This document shows, piece by piece, positions 55,773 to 64,000 of a stretch of 64,000 nt of DNA. Numbering within the stretch: the first letter of the stretch is position 1; each line of letters begins with the position of its first letter. Origin of the DNA: Monosporascus cannonballus (lineage: Eukaryota > Ascomycota > Sordariomycetes > Xylariales); assembly GCA_004154925.1 (NCBI GenBank), contig QJNS01000167.1:108398-172397 (forward strand), in the 5' to 3' direction. A model generated the notes under the pieces. It saw only the letters and a list, made by a program, of their open reading frames with translations, was not told the DNA's origin and did not search any database. A program made the translations under genes and the position numbers.

Positions 55773-57637
55773 GGCGAATTACTGTCTGTGGTTATCGACC
55801 GAAAAGGATACGCTTAGTTGTGTTCGCGTATGCATATATTGTGTGAGTTGTCCCGTAGGAGAAAGCGAATAGAAAGCGGTAATGCTCTGGGTGGCGCATG
55901 ACATTACTTGTATGAAGATCCAGAGCTCCCTTCACCGATGACCCGCGCAGTATCACACAACCATGACGCCTCAGAGGATGTTCCAGAATCGAATCCTGAC
56001 CTCATTCGCGTCCCTTGCCGAAACTTTATTTGAAGTTACGGCCAATGAGCGAGGACGCAAAGGAGGGTTTGGGAAAGTCACCAAGATCGACGAAGTTCCG
56101 CTCCTATGGTAACCTAACGAACCTTGCGGAGTCACGGGGTGCGTACGTAAGGGATCGTGTCACCGACGGTCCTTAAAGGAGTTGCTGTATGCCGCCCCGC
56201 CTTTCTGCCTTTCTATACGTGCATTGAGATGCGACGCTACAATCATCTGATGTCGTAGGAAGCTTTTAGACTATTCATATTCTCTTATAGGGGCAGGAGC
56301 AAACAGGAGACGGCAGATAGCAAAGTCTCATCGGAATGACCCCTCATCTCAGCCCCGCAATGGAGCCCACTCATCCCCCTATTATGATGGCAAGATGACC
56401 ATCGATTGCCGAGCTCTGGATATCTAATTAACTGGAACCCCAAGGCCAGCGCAGAATGAAGTTGCGATTTTGTGGTCGAGTGGGCCTGATCGATATTCTG
56501 GGTTCGTATAATCTTTTCAGATCCGGTCCCAGCCAAGTAACTTGAAGCCGCGCGCTCAGTTAGGGTCCCGTAAGATCAAGCCTCGTAGGTCCTTATTAGT
56601 TTCGAGTCTGGTGCCCCTGGTTGCTAAATATGACGTCGCGATCAACTGCCGGAACCACCAGAACGGCGCCGAGTCCCGGCTCGGGGGTGCCAATGGTGCC
56701 AACCGATCTATCGCACGTGAAGGACACCCGAGAGTTCGGCCTGGGATGTTGATCTTCATTGAATGGGAAACGCTTCTCCCTCGGAGTACCTGCCGCCGGT
56801 CCGGTGGGCTTCTCACATGACCGCATGGACTACGCGTCCCCGTCGTGCTAAGGAATCAATGGTAGTTGTAACGAGCTCGCCTGGGGCTAGGCATTGAGGA
56901 TTCCTAGAGCCCGCCATGACAGACTTTTATTGGCTGGCCGCAGATGAGGCCGCTAATGCGACGGGCTTCATCAACGGGGCGAAGTCGGATAACGGCATGA
57001 GCTCTGGCCCGGACCGCCCAGTGCTTGTTGATCCTCTCTAGCCTGACCGCATCCAGGCGGTGAGAGCGTTATATTCGTATCATGGAACCGATGAGGACAT
57101 TGATTGCAATACGTCTATGATCTTCCAGTCCATACCTTGCTTTGATACCACTGGAAACTGGGTAGCCTACAGCTCGTCAACGACTTGCCCGGCTCGGCAA
57201 GTGGCCCGGGAAGTGGTTCTGGCGGTGGAGCGGAGACGCGGTGCCGCAGTGACTTCTGAACAATGGATGCTTGCAGTTAACCACCAGCGGGTGTCTGAAG
57301 TGCCAATTAATATGCATGGATCTTCACGATGTTATTTCGTATTGGCAACTAGGCAATATGGTTCGCGAAGAACCGTAAGTATCAGAGCGGCTATTGGCCG
57401 GCGGTAGTTGAACCACTTCGCGACAGCATAGACTGTACTAGTCTTCCTTGGGAGGCGTGGCAAGACGTAGGCATCTACGAGTAGGCTTCTCTATGTTAAG
57501 CACGCCTGTACAATCGCCTGTGGTGGGAGAGTTATCCGAAGGCAGTCTTATGCGAATCCCGCAAGTGTAAATAGTAAGTCAGCTAGGGATGAGAAGCTTG
57601 TGAGCCGGCACAGCCCATTTCCCAACATAGCCGCCCC
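55773..57637. other. Intergenic region, no gene recognised
   Basis: Short frames only. A 49-codon ATG frame near 55963 (MTPQRMFQNRIL...) and a 41-codon frame near 56917 look mildly protein-like but match nothing and have no supporting splice context. A 115-codon frame at 57060 begins at GTG. Confidence 0.4.
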
Positions 57638-59575
57638 CTAGCTACCGGATCCAACAGCCGTCCTGACAAGAGCCCAGCATTTACGCATACCAGTACCCAT
57701 CGATTCCTCGTCCACGGTATCAGTCCAGCGACTCGGGCGATCCGGATCCGACACATGTGCGTTCGCTATATCGTTGATGGTGTGGAGTTCGAACAGGTGT
57801 ACATGCATCGTCAACTTGATATGTGAGAAGAGCCAGGGGACGCTCCCAAGCTCTCCAACGTGCTTTAGGTCTAAATCTCGAGAAGACTTTGGTTTCGACC
57901 CCAATATCCCCGATAACGTGGAAATAAATTGCGCTGCGTCTTTCTTGCGGGTCTTCGGGGTACTGTGGTTGGTAGACGGCAGGATCAAGCTAGGGAATTC
58001 CCATAGACCTGCGAGAAGACCCTTCTGCGGCCGTCTGTGGATCAAATAACGCCCATCGCTGCGCCGGATAACACACACAAGAGTTTCTTCCCTTCGCACC
58101 TCTTTCTTGATGACTTTGACGGGGAACTTTCTGGCATGGTTTACGATTACTTCCATTGCGTCTGCGTTCGGAGTGAATGACAGAGACGGAGAAGACCCCT
58201 GAGACTTGACAGTTTTCGTGAAAGCAAAAGATTGCAGTGAGACTTGCTTCCGCGCTCGGGGCTTTTTGTCGAGAGTTGTGATGTCGGACCCTTGGTCGCC
58301 CGACCCGGACTCTTCAAACGGCTTGCACAGTTCACAGCAGTCTTCAACATCGACTACTTCAGGGGCGATACTGGTCGGAGCCAAGTCTTCAGGTGCTAGG
58401 CCTTTTTGTACGGAGAGCTGGAGACCTTCGGCATAAGCGCGACACGTCGAGGTAATCGGACATACTGCACAATTCGGCTTCGGGGTACAGAGGGTACTTC
58501 CAAGCTCCATAAGAGCCTGCCCCCATCTGCCAGGCCGGTCGCTAACTAGTGGTTCGTGACGCATATCGAGTCTCCCGTCGCCAACGGGGGCATCTTTGGC
58601 AACCGCTTTGGCCAGGCCATCGGCGGCAGCCCAGAGTGCGTCAACCACCACTTTGTCCGTCTTAACATCACCGAATAGGCCGAGTTGGCGGCTTAGCACA
58701 CGTAGTACGTTTCCGTCGACCATAGGAGCGGCTCTTCCGAACACAATAGCCGAGATAGCACCAGCGGTGTACCGTCCCACACCTGGTACTTTGGCCTGAA
58801 GCTCTTCTGCGCTAGCCGGCAGAAGTCCCTGCATGCCTGCATCGCTCGTCACCAGCTTAGCGGCTTCGTGAATGCGCGTCGCACGGCTGTAGTAGCCAAG
58901 GCCGCGCCAAGCAGCAAGTACTTCCTCCGGTTCGGCAGCTGCGAGATCATGAATCGTCGGCCACTTCTTCATCCAGCGATTCCAATATTCGATGACGACG
59001 GCCACTCTGGTCTGCTGTAGCATTATCTCGCTGATCCATACCTCGTAAGCACGTCGTTCTAGCTGCCGGCGCGATGTCGACGCATCGCCGGCGCTTGAGA
59101 AAGCGGTTTCGAGCCATGCCTTTCGCCAAGGCATAGCCCGATCATTACTTATGCTGTCGAACCATTTAAATAGTGATGCGCGACCTTCCTGGTTATCCAA
59201 GAGAATTGGCCGATGGTAGGTCACTAGATGCACGCGGCCAGGCAAGCAACACGAACCGGGGGAACTCTTGACCGGTGCCGCGTTGCCAAAAAGATACCCG
59301 TGAACTTGTCGTATACCGGCATTGTTTTTTGGGCCGGCACGCGCTGTTCTCCTTTTCTTAGCCGCGGGGGCCTCCCGCTCAACTATATCAGGCTCAGTCG
59401 CGTCCACATCAGACGCGTCACCTGCGGAAGGTGAACTCGACCTTTTCCTCGACTTCCCTCTCTCATGCGTGGAAGTCTCTTCCTTCGTGTTAACTATATA
59501 TGGAACTTGCACTGACGCTGAATTCGTGTGATTTCGCGAGCTTGATTGCTGTTGTATCCGAGCTGACCGTCTCAT
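57638..59575 (-). CDS. mutY: Adenine DNA glycosylase MutY/MYH
   Basis: An intronless frame of 645 residues. A long basic, probably nuclear-targeting N-terminus (KKRR at 73-76) precedes the glycosylase domain. Features in order are AMPWR, the catalytic Glu183 in SEIMLQQT, the helix-hairpin-helix VPGVGRYTAGA (263-273), and Asp287 in VDGNVLRV. Four cysteines (363, 369, 372 and 378) match the iron-sulfur cluster. The C-terminal half holds a MutT/Nudix-like 8-oxoG recognition domain beginning near EETLVCVIRRSDGRYLIHRR. The enzyme removes adenine mispaired with 8-oxoguanine in nuclear and probably mitochondrial DNA. Oddity: the first two cluster cysteines are five residues apart, against six in the E. 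coli, human and S. pombe enzymes as I recall them. Confidence 0.95.
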   Translation of the reverse strand: MRRSARIQQQSSSRNHTNSASVQVPYIVNTKEETSTHERGKSRKRSSSPSAGDASDVDATEPDIVEREAPAAKKRRTARAGPKNNAGIRQVHGYLFGNAAPVKSSPGSCCLPGRVHLVTYHRPILLDNQEGRASLFKWFDSISNDRAMPWRKAWLETAFSSAGDASTSRRQLERRAYEVWISEIMLQQTRVAVVIEYWNRWMKKWPTIHDLAAAEPEEVLAAWRGLGYYSRATRIHEAAKLVTSDAGMQGLLPASAEELQAKVPGVGRYTAGAISAIVFGRAAPMVDGNVLRVLSRQLGLFGDVKTDKVVVDALWAAADGLAKAVAKDAPVGDGRLDMRHEPLVSDRPGRWGQALMELGSTLCTPKPNCAVCPITSTCRAYAEGLQLSVQKGLAPEDLAPTSIAPEVVDVEDCCELCKPFEESGSGDQGSDITTLDKKPRARKQVSLQSFAFTKTVKSQGSSPSLSFTPNADAMEVIVNHARKFPVKVIKKEVRREETLVCVIRRSDGRYLIHRRPQKGLLAGLWEFPSLILPSTNHSTPKTRKKDAAQFISTLSGILGSKPKSSRDLDLKHVGELGSVPWLFSHIKLTMHVHLFELHTINDIANAHVSDPDRPSRWTDTVDEESMGTGMRKCWALVRTAVGSGS

Positions 59576-60600
59576 GATGGCATTTGCAGACTTCGAAGTG
59601 GAATGTCTGTCGCTGTACGGAGAACGCGCGAGGAATTTGACCGCGAACGCGACATCACGTGACCTGTATCTTTAGCCTCTAAAAGCCCCTGGTCCGCTTT
59701 CAAACACGCGATGATGATGCACCTCGCAAAAGAATTGCGAAAACGCTAAAAGGCAGAATCTTTGGAAATGAGGCAACATGAAACAATATTACTCTTCGCT
59801 TTAGATTTGCCAAGGCATGTTACTACCACCTCCGTAGATTTCCTGCCATACGTGCAAAGCCTCTCTCTAAGAAGCCGCAAGTGTAAAGCAGTGAACTTCG
59901 GTTCTCAAGCTCAGTTAATACTAGCGTCTTTATCAGGAAGAAGTAGAATCAGGATTCGACCGCCGCCTTACCTGTGCCGCTCTCACCCTTTCTTTGAATT
60001 CGCCCTTTCTCTGGTCAGCCCTCTGTTTCTCGGCCTCCGTCCACTCAGTTTTGAACTGCCCTGGCTCCAAGTCCGCTAGGATGTAGAAGGCCTTCCTTGA
60101 GGAGAAGTTATGTGTTATGTCACTCTCAAGCTTGTCTGCTCATTCGCCAATCGGTGGATAAGGTGATTTGTCAAATGGGGGCCGGCGCTTGAACCGGATA
60201 ATCCTCCCGTCGCTCGGGTCTGGTTCGACCGGGGGGTGTCTCCGGGGTGCACAGTGTAATCTGGAAGTATCTTCCCCACTATGCGGCTTCCGATACTGAG
60301 GCCCTTGCAACCCCCCACCCCAATGACCTTACCTACCACCATCCCATGCATAAGCTTTTTGCACCCCTGGCGGCCCTGACAAGCTAGCACAAGGGACAGG
60401 GACCGCGTCCAAGCTTGGCAGCAACTTGCGAATACGGCAGGGGTGGTGCTAGTAACCATTGATTACAATCACGCCTCCCTCCTAGCCCCGCCCACTCCCC
60501 GTCTGTATAAGTCGTTCAGCGGCAATGGCTACCCTCACGGTTTGCGGCACGGTCGGGTCCTTTTCCCGGATGTCCATAAATTCATCTCGTATGTAGCGTA
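59576..60600. other. Intergenic region
   Basis: MutY promoter and leader. ATG-bearing frames at 59767 (+) and 60459 (-, 114 codons) have no family features. No gene recognised. Confidence 0.45.
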
Positions 60601-60624
60601 TGTATGTGTAGGGTGAGGGAGGAA

Positions 60625-60765
60625 CCACCCACCGAAAATTACCCACGGCCTACGGGTACCCGCGGGTAATGCCAAGGACCCATGGGTCACCCATGGGTCC
60701 TTGGCGTAAGTCAGAATTACCCGCGGGTACCCAATGGGTCCTTGGCATTACCCGTGGGTACCTAC
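60625..60765. repeat. GGGTACCC/GGGTAAT palindromic repeat cluster
   Basis: The cluster has at least four copies of TACCCGCGGGTA-like words. A perfect inverted repeat with 17-bp arms and a 1-nt centre lies at 60671-60705 (GCCAAGGACCCATGGGT and its complement). A second copy of the arm, as ACCCAATGGGTCCTTGGC, is at 60729-60747. The density of ACCC/GGGT words resembles the subterminal motifs of the hAT-like relics at 3726 and 16821. It forms the abrupt boundary of the AT-rich block. Confidence 0.6.
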
Positions 60766-60769
60766 GACT

Positions 60770-63700
60770 ACTTATTAGCAAAATACGTAAATTCTAGACG
60801 TACTAAAGAAAAAGTAAGAAAATAATTTAAAATAATTATTATGCTATAAAAATAATACATATTATTTTTAAGCGAGATAAATAATACCGTAAATTTAATT
60901 TTTTCTTAAAAATAATTTGAAATAATTTGAAAAAATTATTATATATAATAAATTAAGTTTATTGTAATCAATTAATTTTATAAGCTTAACCTAACGGGAA
61001 AAAAAAGAGAAAATTATTTACGTCGCGGCCAGTAAGTTAATATTATAACCGTTTCCAATTTAGATTATTTTTGGCTTTTTTTGCGGGAAATCTTTATCTA
61101 TGCAAAACCTAAGATTCGCGTTATCGAATACAGCAGAAATAACTTTAATATAAACGTAATTAATAACGTTAAACCTTTTTTAAAAATTTTATTTAATAAG
61201 TTTTTCAAAACGTTTTTTACGTTTTTAATTAATACGTTAATTTTAAGATCCGATTAATCTTTATTGTTTTTATATATTTAAAATTATTTTTGCTTAAATT
61301 TTTTAGTATAATTAAAATCTTATCCCATAATTTTCTATAACATACTTATAATAAAAAGGGAGTTCGAACGTTAAGGGCGAACCTTGGAAATAAGGCCGCG
61401 GAATTTTATATCGAAATAACGTATAAAATAATTTCTTTTAGCCTTATTACGCCAGGTTATAAAGCCGGTAACCTTTAGTAATAAAATACCGTATAATTTT
61501 AAATAAACCGGATATATACTTATATATATTTTAAAATTTAATTAAATAATTTTAAAATTATTTTAAAATAATTATTTAATATATTTATTTATAATATCAG
61601 GTTTTAACGTAACTAAACGGATAAACCTTTTTTTCTAATTTCGAATTTGCTTAAATCGAAAACCGTAATAATATTTTATAAAGCTTATTTTTTTATAATA
61701 CTAAATAAAGATACTTTTTTAAATAGAAATATTATAAAATTTATAACAGGCTAAATAATATAACAAAAGGCCTTTTTCGTAAGTAAAAAGTATTTTAAAT
61801 AATTATCTAAAATTATACCCAGGGCCGAAATATTTTTGTACGTAAAAGTTAATAACTTTTAAAAACGTTCGGGGATTATATTTGTACTAATATAATTTAA
61901 AGTATAAATCGTTTATGATATTATATTATTTTAAATATTAAGCATTAAATAACTTAAAATTACGTTAAAAATTAGAAAATAAAATAATTAAAAAATAATT
62001 AGGATTTACGAAACGAAATATAAAAGTAATTTCCTTAATATTTTTAACCTTAATATTAATATGAAAATCGTTTTGAATTATAAAGGCGTTATTTATTAAA
62101 AATAAGTAAAATATGCGATAAAGTTATATTAAAAGGTTCATAATTTTGTTAATAATAAATTCGACAACTTTAATATAACGCGTATATAAAAATTCGTTAT
62201 TATTTTCTATATAAATACTTAATAAAATATTTCCGCTTTAAGCCTGTAATAAGCGCTAAAAATATTAGTAAAATAATCCAAAAATAATTAAAGCAAAAAA
62301 TCACTTATCAAATCGTTATACGAAATTTTTAAATTTAAGGTATAATAAAATTTTTTTAATAATTAAAATATTAAATTGTCCAGGTAATTAACGATGGATT
62401 TATAACGAATATCGTTAGCGGCATTATTACCATAATAAAATATTTCAGCTATTTTATTATTAATATAAACATATATTTTATCGCTATTATTTAATATTAT
62501 AGATATATTTTTGGTTTCGGTTTATTTTGTTATAATTTTATTAAGGTATCATTATTTTATCCGGTTATTAATAATTAATAAAATATTAAAATAATTATAA
62601 AACAATACTTATTAATAAATATTAACTTTTTGCTTAATAATTATATTTTACGTTATTTATTTTTCGGGAATTACATATAAATTTAAACGTTTTTAATTAT
62701 TTAATTTGCGGTTAATTTATTACCTTAAGTTATAACGAACTTTTTCGATATTATTTTATTTTGCCGAAATATTAGCTTTTTGCATCCGAACCTTTTTGGT
62801 ATGCAGATTTTAAAATAATAATTTATCGGATTTCCGACGTTTAAGTAAAAAGGGTATCGCGGAATTGGAAACCAAAAATCCTAAATACGATTATTTTAGA
62901 ATTATTTCAAAAATTAAGTAGCGGTAATTAAAAATAATATATTATAATAAGGTAAGGTAATAGGATTTAATTAAACTGGAAATTGAAAAAATTAAATAAT
63001 TAAATAAAAGAAATAAAATAGAAAATTTTTAATAAGTACAAAATTTTAGTTAAATAGAAATTTATATAAAATATACGGAACTTAAAGGCTTATCGATAAG
63101 GAATTTTGTACCTATAAAATTTAAAATGGGATTTACCTAATTAAATAATATTGATTACTTTTTTTAAAATAAATATTTAAAATAAATAAGAAAAAATTAA
63201 TTAAAATAATTTATAAAACATATATTATTTTTTAATTTCTTTAAAACTTTAACAGCCGGTCTTACAATAATTATATTTTAGTAAAAATAAATTTTCCGAA
63301 TAATGTAAATATCTTTTACCTAAAACGTTATTCGCTTAATATAAATAACGTAAAAATTATTATTTTAAAATAAAAAAACTAAAAGTTTTTCTGCAACTTT
63401 TTGCAATATTTCCAAAATAAACGCCTTTATCCGCATAGATTGGAATAATGCATTTATAAGTATTTTGCGAACAATACGTTAAAATAATATTTTTTCGAAA
63501 ATTAAGCAGGTATTTTTTTGGTATTTCTGAATTTCGCGAAATACATTTACTGGAAAATATTAATAATAAAATAATTATGAAATAATCCGGGTTATATATT
63601 TATTATCAGGCTTTTGTTTATAACGCCGAACTTTATACGTAAATGCTTTCAATTAAAGTTTTATCGGTTTATTTAATTTTTTTTGGCGGATTTAGGAGCA

Positions 63701-63900
63701 AAGCTAATTAATAATACTGGCTTATCTTGTATTATGCGTCGAATAGGCATATATCCAGTAAATTTAAGTAACGGGGGCAAATCAAAAATAAAATTATTGG
63801 AATTTTAGTTAAATTCGTTTTAAATATTGTCAGTTCATAAAGGATTTAAAGTATTACTTAAAACGGATAACGTTTTAATTATATTATTTTAATAATATTA
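60770..63900 (-). mobile_element. RIP-degraded Ty1/copia retrotransposon relic in AT-rich block
   Basis: Base composition drops sharply to extreme A+T with almost no open frame of 60 codons, the expected outcome of repeated C-to-T RIP mutation. Coding traces remain on the minus strand. At 61450-61473 the words KGYRLYNLA match the linker between integrase and reverse transcriptase in copia polyproteins, followed by three stops that could derive from mutated Gln, Arg or Trp codons. At about 62386-62550 an open stretch reads AEIFYYGNNAANDIRYKSIV. It is followed, in the same frame with stops, by FSAYYRLKAEIFY near 62230, which is gag-like. No LTR ends were found, and the element appears internally deleted and dead. 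Confidence 0.6.
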
Positions 63901-63904
63901 AGCT

Positions 63905-64000
63905 CTAATTAAAATAAATAAAATAAATAAAATAAATAAAATAAATAAAATAAATAAAATAAATAAAATAAATAAAATAAATAAAATAAATAAAATAAAT
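63905..64000. repeat. 9-bp minisatellite (AAAATAAAT)n, runs off window
   Basis: About ten nearly perfect tandem copies of AAAATAAAT continue to the last base of the window, so the full length is unknown. It lies inside the RIP-affected block and is probably a slippage-expanded A/T microsequence. Confidence 0.85.

Noticed and set aside
63905..64000. Regular repeat that could suggest a CRISPR-like array
   Set aside because: Units are 9 bp, contiguous and without spacers; it is a minisatellite in a fungal genome.

Overview
The window is nuclear DNA of a filamentous ascomycete (Pezizomycotina). The genes carry short GT-AG introns, mostly 49-112 bp, with CTAAC/CTAAT-like branch points. The protein families are typical of these fungi: HSPA12-like Hsp70, SIP5, GH71, PL4, a Pex24/dysferlin-domain protein, wax-synthase-like acyltransferase and several MFS porters. 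The last 3.2 kb is an extremely AT-rich block of the kind left by repeat-induced point mutation (RIP). No rRNA, tRNA or CRISPR array was recognised. One assembly gap lies at 15752-15825 inside a G/C homopolymer.

Layout: 0.8-2.9 kb, a five-exon HSPA12-type Hsp70 ATPase (+). 3.2-5.9 kb, a repeat nest with two solo LTRs and AT-rich element debris. 5.9-7.2 kb, a stand-alone fatty-acyl-CoA-reductase-like NAD(P)-binding protein (+), convergent with SIP5 (-, 7.9-10.5 kb). 10.5-14.0 kb, no recognisable gene. 14.0-14.6 kb, a seed-maturation/LEA-type (SMP) protein (+). 15.3-16.2 kb, a broken small-secreted-protein locus across the gap. 16.8-17.2 kb, a short hAT-like relic. 20.3-22.2 kb, an MFS porter (+), followed by a small multi-pass membrane protein (+). 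24.1-25.2 kb, a GCIP/cyclin-D1-binding-like protein (+), convergent with a six-exon GH71 alpha-1,3-glucanase (-). 27.0-31.6 kb, no recognisable gene. 31.6-33.3 kb, a secreted PL4 rhamnogalacturonan lyase (+). 34.2-35.9 kb, an MFS porter (-). 37.0-39.2 kb, an intact eight-exon sugar porter (+). 41.7-43.6 kb, a wax-synthase-like acyltransferase (-). 44.5-45.4 kb, an SDR pseudogene. 47.1-48.2 kb, a BTB/POZ protein (+). 49.5-51.8 kb, a Pex24/dysferlin-domain peroxisomal membrane protein (-) with a 12-nt first coding exon. 52.9-53.8 kb, an alpha/beta hydrolase (+). 54.1-55.8 kb, a doubtful spliced gene and a well-supported 68-residue gene (both -). 57.6-59.6 kb, the adenine DNA glycosylase MutY/MYH (-). 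60.6-64.0 kb, a palindromic GGGTACCC cluster followed by a RIP-degraded block holding a Ty1/copia relic on the minus strand and a 9-bp minisatellite that runs off the window.

The genes do not form an obvious biosynthetic cluster. Plant-polysaccharide and carbon scavenging is represented (PL4 lyase, sugar porter, GH71). The rest are housekeeping or stress genes (MutY, SIP5, Pex24-like, SMP/LEA, Hsp70-like). The clearest unusual pattern is a family of five 186-194 bp solo LTRs (3176, 3460, 33931, 41103 and, inverted, 48826), each with a perfect 5-bp target-site duplication and a palindrome-bearing core.
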